From positions 1 through 36,331 of the forward strand of contig CACAMG010000006.1 of the NCBI GenBank assembly GCA_902533585.1: a DNA stretch of 36,331 bases, read 5' to 3'. The notes under the pieces were generated by a model. That model did not search any database. It was not told where the DNA came from and saw nothing but the letters and a program-made list of their open reading frames with translations. This document shows positions 8,392-16,688 of this stretch, in pieces. Source of the stretch: an uncultured Pelagibacteraceae bacterium (lineage in GTDB: Bacteria; Pseudomonadota; Alphaproteobacteria; Pelagibacterales; Pelagibacteraceae). Both the position numbers and the translations under genes were made by a program. Positions within the stretch are counted from its first letter, which is position 1, and the number at the start of each line of letters is the position of its first letter.

Positions 8392-9004
8392 TTTTTATTT
8401 TAACAATATTTTTCAAAAAAAAATTTATTTTTGAAATATCTTTTTCTCCTGATGTTTCTAAACTTCCTGAAATATCAATAATATCCGTTATTTTGGAATA
8501 TTTATCAAGTTTATCATCGTACCCAATATTTCCCGCAAGCATTTTAGTTATAGAGTTTGGCACATCATTTAGCAGCCTGTGATCAAATCCTATAGACTTT
8601 TCGTAGCCTTTACTATCAAACAATATAATATCTGAAATTGATTCAAATTCTTTATATTTGTCGACATCTGATTTTTTTTCTATTGTAAGTGCAGTAATAA
8701 TTTTTTTTTTGTATTTTTTTTTAATTGATTGAGTTTTTTCAGGACTTACATCATAAAGCTGATAAAAATCAAAATTTAAATTTTTTATTTTTTCTAAAAT
8801 ATAGTCATCTGGGTTAACTAAAACAGACACAAAGTTTATCCCGTTTTTATCTACATTAATTAATTTTTTTAAATCTTGAAAATTAATATATCTTTTTGAT
8901 TTTTTATAGTTAGTTATGAATCCAATAAATTTTGGAGGGTAATTGTGATTGATAATATATTGCAGGGTATTAGAATTTTTAATTCCACATATTTTTGCAT
9001 ACAT
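8381..9004 (-). CDS. trpF: Phosphoribosylanthranilate isomerase
   Basis: TrpF catalyses the Amadori isomerisation step of tryptophan synthesis. The 207-residue protein begins YAKICGIKN, which carries the catalytic cysteine. It shows GFITNYKKSKRYI (family GFVF..SPR), FVSVLVNP, and ILFDSKG with the catalytic aspartate. It ends with LAGNIGYDDKL and IDISGSLETSGEKD, matching the family's gvDvsSGvE.pG.KD signature in degenerate form. It is more divergent than most TrpF but every landmark is in order. It lies between pyrF (2 nt gap) and trpB (11 nt overlap). Confidence 0.92.
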   Translation of the reverse strand: MYAKICGIKNSNTLQYIINHNYPPKFIGFITNYKKSKRYINFQDLKKLINVDKNGINFVSVLVNPDDYILEKIKNLNFDFYQLYDVSPEKTQSIKKKYKKKIITALTIEKKSDVDKYKEFESISDIILFDSKGYEKSIGFDHRLLNDVPNSITKMLAGNIGYDDKLDKYSKITDIIDISGSLETSGEKDISKINFFLKNIVKIKNEN

Positions 9005-9006
9005 TA

Positions 9007-9678
9007 TTAATATAAATGTTTAATTAGTTTTTGAATATTTTTTTTAATATTACCTTTCGTTATAGGTCTTCCTATAACAAGCCAATCGCTACCATTTTTT
9101 AAAGCTTGTTTTGGTGTCATAACTCTTTTTTGATCATTAAATTTAGAATTAAATCTTATGCCAGGAGTTATAATTTCTTTCTTAAAAACCTTTTTGACGC
9201 TCTTCACCTCGTATGCGCTGCAAACCAATGCATCAAGTTTCGCCTTAGTTGCTAATTTTGCTTGATGTATTACTAGTTTATTTATTTTTTTGTTGTAACC
9301 GATTTGTTTTAAACTTTTATTGTCTAGAGATGTTAAAGTTGTAACACCAACTAATTTAATTCTTCCCGCAGCTTTTTTAGATGCTTTTAATGCTTTTAAA
9401 CCGGAACTTATATGGATTGTTAAATAATTAACTCCAAGGTCTTTTATTGCCTTAATTGTTGATACGCAGGTGTTTGGAATATCATGTAATTTTAAATCTG
9501 CAAATAATATTTTATTTTTTATTTTTTTAATAAATGATCTTCCATTTTTAGAATTTAAAAATTCTAATCCAAATTTATATCCAATTATAAGTTTACCAGT
9601 TCTAGTTTTATTAATAATCTCTTTAACTTTAGAACGATTGCTATTATCGCAAGCAACAAAAATTTTATTCTTTTTCAT
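9007..9678 (-). CDS. pyrF: Orotidine 5'-phosphate decarboxylase
   Basis: PyrF makes UMP from OMP, the last step of pyrimidine synthesis. The 223-residue protein begins with KIFVACDNSNR and carries the catalytic tetrad in ILFADLKLHDIPNT (the family's D-x-K-x-x-D pattern). The phosphate-binding loop is TPGIRFN, and the C-terminal part is VIGRPITKG. The ATG overlaps the 3' end of ihfB by 14 nt and the stop is 2 nt from trpF. A pyrF between ihfB and trpF is consistent with alphaproteobacterial gene order. Confidence 0.95.
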   Translation of the reverse strand: MKKNKIFVACDNSNRSKVKEIINKTRTGKLIIGYKFGLEFLNSKNGRSFIKKIKNKILFADLKLHDIPNTCVSTIKAIKDLGVNYLTIHISSGLKALKASKKAAGRIKLVGVTTLTSLDNKSLKQIGYNKKINKLVIHQAKLATKAKLDALVCSAYEVKSVKKVFKKEIITPGIRFNSKFNDQKRVMTPKQALKNGSDWLVIGRPITKGNIKKNIQKLIKHLY

Positions 9679-9955
9679 TTATTTTATTAAACATTTCCTT
9701 TGACATTTTAAAATGTATTGATTTTTTTTCTGGAATATTAATCTTTTCACCGGTTTTTGGATTTCTTGCAATTTTTTTCTTATTATTTCTAACGCTAAAT
9801 CTACCAAAAGATCTTATTTCAACAGATTCATTATTTTTAAGACTTTGTTTAATTTCTTCAATCAGAATAGAAAAAATTTTATTTAAATCTTTTTTATGAA
9901 AATTTGGAAAATTATTACCAAATTCTTTGAGTAGTTGTGATTTTACAATTCCCAA
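9665..9955 (-). CDS. ihfB: Integration host factor beta subunit / HU-family DNA-bending protein
   Basis: A 96-residue HU/IHF-family nucleoid protein that bends DNA as a dimer. The C-terminal signature is typical: SVEIRSFGRFSVRNNKKKIARNPKTG followed by a short tail. The position directly after cmk-rpsA is the classical place of ihfB, which favours IHF-beta over HU. The best start is a TTG at 9953-9955 (reading MGIVKSQLL), because no ATG lies upstream of the first helix. This start is only 3 nt after the rpsA stop, so translational coupling is likely. The 3' end overlaps pyrF by 14 nt. Confidence 0.88.
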   Translation of the reverse strand: MGIVKSQLLKEFGNNFPNFHKKDLNKIFSILIEEIKQSLKNNESVEIRSFGRFSVRNNKKKIARNPKTGEKINIPEKKSIHFKMSKEMFNKINEKE

Positions 9956-9958
9956 CTT

Positions 9959-11692
9959 TTATTCTTCTTTTTTTTTATTTTTTTTTTTTTTTAATTTATC
10001 AGAAAGTGCTGAAAAAGGTAGGTTTTTTCCAGATAAAGGTGAGCTAAATTTTGAAACTGCTTCTTTATTTTGAATTTCTTCTAATAATTTTATGCTTAAA
10101 GAGACTTTTCTTTTTTCTAGATCAAGCTCAGAAATTGCAACATCTATTCTTTCCCCACCAACAAACCTTGAAGGTCTAGCATCTTCTTGATTGATTGCTA
10201 TTTGAGATTTTTTAATTTGAAACTCCATTTCACATCCTTCAGGTTTCACATTTAATACTTTATTGTCAGAATTTATTACTTTTACAGTTATTGCATCATT
10301 TACTTTTTTATTTTTAAAATAATCCATTGGATCAGTTTTCATCTGCCTTAAACCAACTCTAACTTTTTGCTGATCTTTTTTAATTTCAAGAACTTTAACT
10401 TTTAATTTATCCCCTTTTTTATAATTTTTTAGTTCTTCAGACCCATTTTTCGCATAAGTTAAATCATTTGAATGTAGAAATGCATCTATATCAAATCCAA
10501 GTAAATTAACATAAATTGCATAATCATTCATGCTGCTTACTGTTCCTTCTACCTCAGAACCCACAGGACAATTTTTCTCTAGTTTATCGTAAGGATTTTC
10601 TATAGTTAATCTATGAGAAATTATAATACGTCTTTTTTCCTTATCTATTTCAGTAATCACACATTGCACTTCATCTCCAATTTTAAATATTTTTTTTATT
10701 GGTGGATTTTTTTTTGACCAACTAATTTCACTAGAATGTAATAAAGATGTAAGTCCTGGTTCAAGCTCACAAAAGACACCAAAATCCATAATTTTCACAA
10801 TTTTAAATTTATATTTTGTATTTAGTTCATAGTTTGATATGTGTTCAAAAGGATCTGGAGACAGTTGTTTAATTGAGCAGCTAACTTGAAGTTTTTCATT
10901 ATCTACGGATATAACTAGCAAGTCATGTTTATCTCCAATATTAAAAATTTCATCTGGATGATTGACTCTTGAATAACTTATTTCTTGCAGATGAACTAAA
11001 ACATCTAATTCTGAATTTACATCAAAAAAACATCCGAAAGAACTATAACCTTTTACTACTGCATCTTTGATTACGGTTCCAACTTTGTATTTTTCTATTA
11101 TTTTTGCTTTATCTTCTTTTTTTATTGAGTTAATTATATGCCTACGAGAAACGCATGCATTACCTCTTATCTTATCAAGTTTAATAAGCGCAAATTTCTG
11201 GGGTTCATTTATTAAATGGTCAATATTTTTTAAAGGCTTGTCTGATATTTGGGATCCTGGACAAAACATTAGAGAGCCTGTATCCAAATGTTCGACAATT
11301 ACTCCGCCTTTGCATTTAGATTTAATTTTTCCCACAATGGGTTCATTTTTTTCATAAGCTTTAACTAAAACATCCCATCCTTTAATTTTTTGAGCTTTTG
11401 AAGCAGAGACTAACACTTCACCATTTCTATCCTCCAAATGTTCTATGAGAACAGGAATGCTTTGACCAATTTTTATTTTTTCTGACATTCCTATGCTTTT
11501 TAGTTCATTAATATCCAGCACTGGCTCAGATTTTAAATTTTCTATATATAAAAAAATGTATTTTTCTGTAATTTTAGAAATCTTTCCTTCTACTACTTTG
11601 CCCTCTTCCACTTTTGATTTGGAAGAATGATTATTTAAAAGTTTTTCAAATTCTTTATGTGCTTTTGTTGATTCGTTATTATAAATTTCCAT
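9959..11692 (-). CDS. rpsA: 30S ribosomal protein S1
   Basis: S1 binds mRNA on the 30S subunit and helps initiation, especially on messages without a strong Shine-Dalgarno sequence, as most here seem to be. The protein consists of serial S1/OB RNA-binding repeats, for example KYKVGTVIKDAVVKGYSSFGCFFDV, KFKIVKIMDFGVFCEL and CPVGSEVEGTVSSMNDYAIYV. The total is 577 residues, fitting a six-repeat S1. I chose the ATG at 11690-11692 (MEIYNNESTKAHKEF) over the TTG at 11719 in the track; it still overlaps cmk by 14 nt. The C-terminus is a lysine-rich tail encoded by a run of 15 A and then 9 A separated by one T. It sits in the canonical cmk-rpsA-ihfB order. Confidence 0.96.
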   Translation of the reverse strand: MEIYNNESTKAHKEFEKLLNNHSSKSKVEEGKVVEGKISKITEKYIFLYIENLKSEPVLDINELKSIGMSEKIKIGQSIPVLIEHLEDRNGEVLVSASKAQKIKGWDVLVKAYEKNEPIVGKIKSKCKGGVIVEHLDTGSLMFCPGSQISDKPLKNIDHLINEPQKFALIKLDKIRGNACVSRRHIINSIKKEDKAKIIEKYKVGTVIKDAVVKGYSSFGCFFDVNSELDVLVHLQEISYSRVNHPDEIFNIGDKHDLLVISVDNEKLQVSCSIKQLSPDPFEHISNYELNTKYKFKIVKIMDFGVFCELEPGLTSLLHSSEISWSKKNPPIKKIFKIGDEVQCVITEIDKEKRRIIISHRLTIENPYDKLEKNCPVGSEVEGTVSSMNDYAIYVNLLGFDIDAFLHSNDLTYAKNGSEELKNYKKGDKLKVKVLEIKKDQQKVRVGLRQMKTDPMDYFKNKKVNDAITVKVINSDNKVLNVKPEGCEMEFQIKKSQIAINQEDARPSRFVGGERIDVAISELDLEKRKVSLSIKLLEEIQNKEAVSKFSSPLSGKNLPFSALSDKLKKKKNKKKEE

Positions 11693-12344
11693 ATTTTTTT
11701 TGGATTGCTTTGCTAACAATTTTTTTTAATTTAACCTCCATCTGCTTCATACTTAAAATAGTGGTGTCAACTAATACAGCACTTTTCACAAAACGCAAGG
11801 GACTTATTTTTCTTGTTGTGTCTAAAAGATCCCTATGAATCAGGGCTTTTTCTACTTCTTTAAGAGTAATTTTTTTATTTATTTTTCTGAATTCTTTTAG
11901 CCTTCTTTTTGTTTTTTCTTTAATAGAACATTTAAAAAATAATTTAAGATCTGCCTTTGGATGGATTTTAGTTGCTATATCACGACCTTCGCATATTACT
12001 TTTTTATTTTTCTTTATAAACTGTATTTGAAATTTTTTTAGAGCATTCCTAATAAATTTTTTTTTAGCAATTATAGAAGATAGTTCTGTAACTTTGGAGT
12101 TATATAGATTTTTAGAGTTGAGTTTTTTAACGGTGATACTTTTGGACACTTTATTTATAAATTTTATATTATATTTTCCTTTATTTTTTAATATTTTTAG
12201 CGCCAAATATCTGTACAGTTTTCCAGAAGATAATAATTTAAATCCAAATTTTCTTGCAATAAATTTGCTCCCTGTAGTTTTTCCTGAAGCAGAACCCCCA
12301 TCTACAGCTATGGAAAAATAAATATTTTTTATTTTTTTTTTCAA
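11679..12344 (-). CDS. cmk: (d)CMP kinase
   Basis: Cytidylate kinase phosphorylates CMP and dCMP to the diphosphates. The 221-residue protein has an N-terminal P-loop AVDGGSASGKTT (about residues 13-24), where most members read GPSGSGKGT. The segment SSGKLYRYLA matches the family's D-T-G-x-x-Y-R-A region. It also has CEGRDIATKIHPKADLKLFF (family GRDIGT..fP.A..K.fl), and HRDLLDTTRKISPLR near the end (family RD..DSTR...PL). The ATG overlaps the aroA stop by 4 nt and the 3' end overlaps rpsA by 14 nt. The aroA-cmk-rpsA-ihfB order supports the call. Confidence 0.93.
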   Translation of the reverse strand: MKKKIKNIYFSIAVDGGSASGKTTGSKFIARKFGFKLLSSGKLYRYLALKILKNKGKYNIKFINKVSKSITVKKLNSKNLYNSKVTELSSIIAKKKFIRNALKKFQIQFIKKNKKVICEGRDIATKIHPKADLKLFFKCSIKEKTKRRLKEFRKINKKITLKEVEKALIHRDLLDTTRKISPLRFVKSAVLVDTTILSMKQMEVKLKKIVSKAIQKKYGNL

Positions 12345-13669
12345 TTTATTTTAGCTCCAATATTTTTTAAAATGCTTAAAAATTTAGGAAACGAACTGTT
12401 TATAGAACTTTTATCTTTTATTTTCCAGTTACCTCCTAACGTTAAAGCGGCTATTGTGCACATCATAAAAATTCTATGATCCTTCATAAAATTTTTTATT
12501 AAGAAGTTTGAATTCAATTCCAGGTTAGGATTTCCAAAAATTTTAATAGAATTATTTTTTAGCTGATTTTTAACTCCCATCAAAGTTAATATTTTGGATG
12601 CTATATCAAGTCTTTTACTTTCTTTCTTATTTAATTCTGACAAATTTTTAAAATATGAGACACCTTTTGATTTTGAAGCAATTAAAAAAATAATCAAAAA
12701 TTCATCAATTGCATTAGCATTATATTTAGTTGGACAAACTATTCCTTTTAATTTTTTTGCACTTTTTATTATTATATCAGCCGTTAACTCGCCTTTATAT
12801 TTTTTTTTATTAATAACTTTTATTTTTGCACCCATTAAGTTTAAAATTGATATTACTCCTGATCTGCTAGGATTTATATTTACATTTTTTATTTTCAACG
12901 AAGAATTTTTTGATAACAAAGTTAATGCTATAAAAAAAGAACTTGAACTAATATCTGAGGGTATAGAGTAATTTATAGATTCAAATCTTTTACCTCCATT
13001 GATTTCAATAAAATCATAATTTTTATATTTTTTAATTTTAGTGGGAATTCCAAGTTCTTTGAATAGGAGCTCTGTATGATTCCGCGACTTTTTAGCTTTA
13101 ATTCTAGTTTTGCCTTTAGTATTTAAAGCCGCTAACATTATACTACTTTTACATTGTGCGGATCCTCTTTTTTCAACATAATTTATTGGTCTTGTAAAAT
13201 TTGTTCCAGAAATTATTAATGGTAAAGTTTTTTTTTTATTAGAATAAAAATTTGCACCAAATTTTTTTAAAGGTTCAATTATTCTTCCAAAATCTCTTTT
13301 TGATAGACTTTTATCACCTATAATTTTAATTTTTTTATTTGCATGAGCTAGTAAACCTAAAATTAATCTTGCTAAAGTGCCTGAATTTCCTGCATTTAGT
13401 GTTAAATTTTTTTTGTATTCAAAACCGTTTAGACCTTTGCCAAAAATTTCGCAGTATTTTTTATAATTTTTAACATTTATCCCTAATCTTTTAATACACT
13501 TTATGGCATGGTTGACATCTTCTGAATCTAATAAATTATAAATTCTAGATTTCCCAATAGCCTGGGATGCTAGTAGTACTAATCTTATAGATAAACTTTT
13601 ATCTCCGCTAACCTGAATTTTTTTATTAAAACTTGCTATTTTTTTGTTTATTAAAATATGATTTTTCAT
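12341..13669 (-). CDS. aroA: 3-phosphoshikimate 1-carboxyvinyltransferase (EPSP synthase)
   Basis: AroA joins shikimate-3-phosphate and phosphoenolpyruvate in the chorismate pathway that feeds trp and pheA in this window. The 442-residue protein shows the two-lobed EPSP synthase pattern: GDKSLSIRLVLLASQA (residues about 22-37), LNAGNSGTLARLILGLL (PEP region), RDFGRIIEPLKKFGA, RGSAQCKSSIMLAAL, IPSDISSSSFFIA, and ELNKKESKRLDI (family vKEsdR). It ends with SSINSSFPKF. The NAGNSGT motif resembles the class II type more than E. coli NAGTAMR. It follows lptB by 12 nt and overlaps cmk by 4 nt. Confidence 0.95.
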   Translation of the reverse strand: MKNHILINKKIASFNKKIQVSGDKSLSIRLVLLASQAIGKSRIYNLLDSEDVNHAIKCIKRLGINVKNYKKYCEIFGKGLNGFEYKKNLTLNAGNSGTLARLILGLLAHANKKIKIIGDKSLSKRDFGRIIEPLKKFGANFYSNKKKTLPLIISGTNFTRPINYVEKRGSAQCKSSIMLAALNTKGKTRIKAKKSRNHTELLFKELGIPTKIKKYKNYDFIEINGGKRFESINYSIPSDISSSSFFIALTLLSKNSSLKIKNVNINPSRSGVISILNLMGAKIKVINKKKYKGELTADIIIKSAKKLKGIVCPTKYNANAIDEFLIIFLIASKSKGVSYFKNLSELNKKESKRLDIASKILTLMGVKNQLKNNSIKIFGNPNLELNSNFLIKNFMKDHRIFMMCTIAALTLGGNWKIKDKSSINSSFPKFLSILKNIGAKIN

Positions 13670-13681
13670 AAATAAGATTAA

Positions 13682-14455
13682 TTATATCTTAAATGAATCA
13701 CCAAAATATGCATTTCTTGCATTAACGTCTTTCATTAACTCCGATGGAGTTCCCTGTGCAATTATCTTACAATTAGATAAAACAATTGCCACATCGACAC
13801 ATAGAAGTAAATCTCTTGCTTGGTGATCACAAAGCACAATTCCCATGTTGTTTTCTGTTTGAAGATTTACAATTATTTGTTGCAATGTTTTAATTGTTAA
13901 AAGATCAAGTGCAGCAAATGGTTCATCAAGCAATAGTATTTTTGGATTACCCAAAAGAGATAAAGCGATTATCAATCTTTTTTTTTGACCTCCAGATAAA
14001 AATTTTGCTTTTATATTTGATACTGACTCCAGTTCAAATTTTGATATTAATTCATTTATTTTGCTTATTCTTAAATTTTTGTCACTAATTAAAATTTCTG
14101 CGATAGCTTGAAGATTTTCTTGTAAAGTAAGATCATGAAAATAACCTCCATGCTGAGGAACGTACCCAATTTTAAATTTATTAGTTCTAAGATAAATAGG
14201 ATAATTTGTAGCATCCGTATTGTTAAAAAAGATATTTCCGTAATTTGGTTTTACCAATCCAGTAACCAAATTAAATATTGTTGATTTTCCAGCACCATTA
14301 GGACCCAGCAACCCAAGTATCTCTCCTTGATTTATACTGAAAGAAATATCGTTTAATATTTGTCTTTTTCCATAAGAGAATGAAATTTTATTTAATTTAA
14401 CTAAAGGTCTATTTTTTTTAAAGGATTTAATTCTAAATTTTTTAATTACACCCAT
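13682..14455 (-). CDS. lptB: LPS export ABC transporter ATP-binding protein
   Basis: LptB is the ATPase that powers LPS extraction from the inner membrane by LptFG. The 257-residue protein has all ABC motifs: Walker A GPNGAGKST, Q-loop GYVPQHGGYFHDLTLQEN, signature LSGGQKKRL, Walker B ILLLDEPFAALD, and the switch histidine in CDHQARD. The absence of other domains, the glutamine-rich region GYVPQHG, and the position 4 nt after lptC identify it as LptB rather than a generic importer ATPase. In many relatives lptA lies between lptC and lptB; here there is no room for it. Confidence 0.93.
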   Translation of the reverse strand: MGVIKKFRIKSFKKNRPLVKLNKISFSYGKRQILNDISFSINQGEILGLLGPNGAGKSTIFNLVTGLVKPNYGNIFFNNTDATNYPIYLRTNKFKIGYVPQHGGYFHDLTLQENLQAIAEILISDKNLRISKINELISKFELESVSNIKAKFLSGGQKKRLIIALSLLGNPKILLLDEPFAALDLLTIKTLQQIIVNLQTENNMGIVLCDHQARDLLLCVDVAIVLSNCKIIAQGTPSELMKDVNARNAYFGDSFKI

Positions 14456-14459
14456 AAAA

Positions 14460-15053
14460 CTATTTACTAATAATTTTAACTTTTTTTTCTTTATTTAACA
14501 TAAGAATTTTAGAATTTTTTGTAATTAAGTCAATTTGCATTTTATCTGCAAAAAGTTTTGTATCATCATTCTCATATACTAATTTTTCTGATAAATTTAC
14601 TAAATTTTGATCAAAAAGTAGATCCAATTTTTCACAGGTTGCCCTATGTGAATCGTGGGAGAGTAAAATATTTTTTCTAAAGTTTGTATTATGATTTATA
14701 TTGTTATAGATTGCTGAGTCAGAATAAATATCAATTATACTCGAATCTGATAAATATATTTTTGCTTTAACGTTTTTCATTAGTATTAATTTAGGTTCAT
14801 CAAGATTTATTTTTCCTTCTTCAGAAGATATTTCAAATATATTTCCAGTAGAGTCTTTGGATGTATATTTTATATCTTTTAGGACATTATATTTTTCATT
14901 TTTATTAATTTTTTCAGTTGTAATATTATTTTCTATACTATCTTCTTTTTGATTTAAATCTGTAATTTGTGAAAAATATTTTTTATAAAAAAAAAATGAA
15001 AATAAAATTAAAATTAATACTAAAGTTATTTGTATAGCTATTTTATTATACAT
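14460..15053 (-). CDS. lptC: LPS export protein LptC (YrbK family)
   Basis: LptC is a bitopic inner-membrane protein that passes LPS from LptBFG to the periplasmic bridge. The 197-residue protein has one N-terminal membrane anchor (about residues 7-24, IQITLVLILILFSFFFY). The rest is a polar, beta-rich periplasmic domain with features typical of the OstA-like fold: KYTSKDSTGNIFEISSEEGKI and repeated D/N-rich strands such as SDSAIYNNINHNTNF. Sequence conservation is low, as usual for LptC, so context (abutting kdsD upstream, 4 nt before lptB) carries much of the assignment. Confidence 0.86.
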   Translation of the reverse strand: MYNKIAIQITLVLILILFSFFFYKKYFSQITDLNQKEDSIENNITTEKINKNEKYNVLKDIKYTSKDSTGNIFEISSEEGKINLDEPKLILMKNVKAKIYLSDSSIIDIYSDSAIYNNINHNTNFRKNILLSHDSHRATCEKLDLLFDQNLVNLSEKLVYENDDTKLFADKMQIDLITKNSKILMLNKEKKVKIISK

Positions 15054-16031
15054 TTAGGATATATTTGTTTCCAAAATATCATGAATTGAAATTAGACCAA
15101 CGATTTTATGTTTTGATTTTTTGCTATTTACAATAAGGGTAGTAATACGATTAGTTTCCATAATTGCCAATGCTTTTTCAGCTAAGCTTTCTTGGTTAAT
15201 GACTATAGGGTTTGCAGTCATTACCTTTTTTAACTGTTCATCGTATAGATTTTTATTTTTTTGAATTTTACGTTTTAAATCTCCATCTGAAAAAATTCCT
15301 GTGCAATAATTTTTTGAATTTCTGGCAATTATTAAACCTAAGTTTTTTTGTCTTAAAACTTTTAAAGCATCTTTCATTTTTAAATTTTCATTAACAAATG
15401 GAATTTTATTTTTTTCTTTCAACATGAGATCATTAACTGTTAAAAGTTTTTTTGATAGAGAGCCTGCTGGATGTGATTTTTTTAATAGTTTAATTCCATG
15501 TTTTTTATATTTCATTACCGCTATAACTAAAGCGCTTCCAATTGACTCTTGAATTATTATACTTGTGCTAGGAACCAGTCCACCTTCTCCAGCTTCTTTG
15601 CATTCTGGGTATAATATTTTTATATCTGAAGCTTTATACAATATAGAATTTTTTTTAGAAGTTATTCCAATTAATTTAATATTATTTCTATTTGCATAAG
15701 AAATAATTGGCTTAAGTTCTTCAGTGTTTCCTGAGTTGCTAAAAAGAACTAAAACATCTTTTCTAGATATACTTCCAAGATCTCCATGGACACAGTCTTC
15801 AGCTGTCAAGGTGTAAGATTCTGCGGCACATGAACTTAGGGAGCTGCTAACTAATGCTGCTATCTTCTGTGATTTACCAACACCTAAAAGTATAATTTTT
15901 GATTTACAAGTTCCAATTGTTTTCACAGCTTCATTAAAAGAATTTCCAATATTTTTTTTTAACTTTTTTAAAGCAGTTATTTGTAAGTCAATTGTATTTT
16001 TTATAGATTTTTTGTAATTATCTTTTTTCAT
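15054..16031 (-). CDS. kdsD: D-arabinose 5-phosphate isomerase (KpsF/GutQ family)
   Basis: KdsD converts ribulose-5-phosphate to arabinose-5-phosphate, the first step of Kdo synthesis for LPS; KdsB for the same pathway is at 22016. The 325-residue protein has an N-terminal SIS domain (LLGVGKSQKIAALVSSSL, HGDLGSISRKDVLVLFSNSGNTEEL) up to about residue 180. Two CBS domains follow (KDALKVLRQKNLGLIIARN...GIFSDGDLKRKI, and KVMTANPIVINQESLAEKALAIM). Length and domain order match KdsD. It overlaps rnd by 4 nt and abuts lptC, as expected for a Kdo/LPS-export cluster. Confidence 0.95.
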   Translation of the reverse strand: MKKDNYKKSIKNTIDLQITALKKLKKNIGNSFNEAVKTIGTCKSKIILLGVGKSQKIAALVSSSLSSCAAESYTLTAEDCVHGDLGSISRKDVLVLFSNSGNTEELKPIISYANRNNIKLIGITSKKNSILYKASDIKILYPECKEAGEGGLVPSTSIIIQESIGSALVIAVMKYKKHGIKLLKKSHPAGSLSKKLLTVNDLMLKEKNKIPFVNENLKMKDALKVLRQKNLGLIIARNSKNYCTGIFSDGDLKRKIQKNKNLYDEQLKKVMTANPIVINQESLAEKALAIMETNRITTLIVNSKKSKHKIVGLISIHDILETNIS

Positions 16032-16654
16032 TCATGACTCCAAACATCAATGTTTGAGTAACCCGATAAATCAAGATCAACTCTGACTTTTAAATATTTT
16101 AAGGCTTCTTTATAAATTTCCATTCTATTCTCTCTTAATAGAATCTTATTTAGTTCTTCGTGTATTTTTCCTAAATATAAAACATCTGTAGCAGAATATT
16201 TTAATTGTTCCGGGTCTAGATTTTTTTTACCAAAATCAGACCCTTGTTTGGATTTACTAATATTGATATTTAAAAACTCTTGACAAAGAGCTTTATATGA
16301 ATGTTGATTGCTATATCCTCTTGCAAGTTTACTTTGCAATTTTGTACACTCATAATTTTTTACGTCAATTTTTAGAAAAAATTTAATCATTTCAAGATCT
16401 TTTCTTGCGTAATGAAATATTTTTTTAACATTTGGGTTTGTGAGTAATTTAACTAAATTTGGAGATTTATATTTTTCTCTATCAACAAATTGAACAATGT
16501 GAACATCCTTAGAATCGATTGAAACTATTTGTATTAGACATAGTTTATCTTTCGGTGGAATTAACCCCGTAAACTCTGCATCGCAACAAACTGTTGAAGA
16601 AAAATCTAAACTTTCTGGTAGATCTTCTTTATATAACTTAATATTCATACTCAA
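16028..16654 (-). CDS. rnd: Ribonuclease D-like 3'-5' exonuclease
   Basis: A 208-residue DEDDy exonuclease of the RNase D type, acting in 3' trimming of structured RNAs such as tRNA precursors. Motifs: Exo I CCDAEFTGLIPPKDKLCLIQI (D-x-E), Exo II FHYARKDLEMIKFFL, and Exo III KYSATDVLYLGKIH (Y-x3-D). It lacks the HRDC domains of E. coli RNase D, as in the short alphaproteobacterial form that is commonly found next to kdsD and lptC. It is the first gene of the fourteen-gene minus-strand unit. Confidence 0.92.
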   Translation of the reverse strand: MSMNIKLYKEDLPESLDFSSTVCCDAEFTGLIPPKDKLCLIQIVSIDSKDVHIVQFVDREKYKSPNLVKLLTNPNVKKIFHYARKDLEMIKFFLKIDVKNYECTKLQSKLARGYSNQHSYKALCQEFLNINISKSKQGSDFGKKNLDPEQLKYSATDVLYLGKIHEELNKILLRENRMEIYKEALKYLKVRVDLDLSGYSNIDVWSHE

Positions 16655-16688
16655 TTATTAATGTATATATAGAGTATAAAAATAATAT
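16655..16688. promoter_or_regulatory. Divergent promoter region between rnd and the NDUFA9-like gene
   Basis: Only 34 nt separate two divergent start codons. For the minus strand a TATACT box lies at 16678-16673. For the plus strand a TATAAA box lies at 16675-16680. No good -35 elements are visible, and they would fall inside the opposing coding regions. The region must carry the promoter of the long minus-strand unit unless one lies inside the opposite gene. Confidence 0.35.

Noticed and set aside
11692-11719. Upstream TTG start for rpsA
   Set aside because: It adds nine residues of coding overlap with cmk; the ATG at 11692 gives a typical S1 N-terminus.
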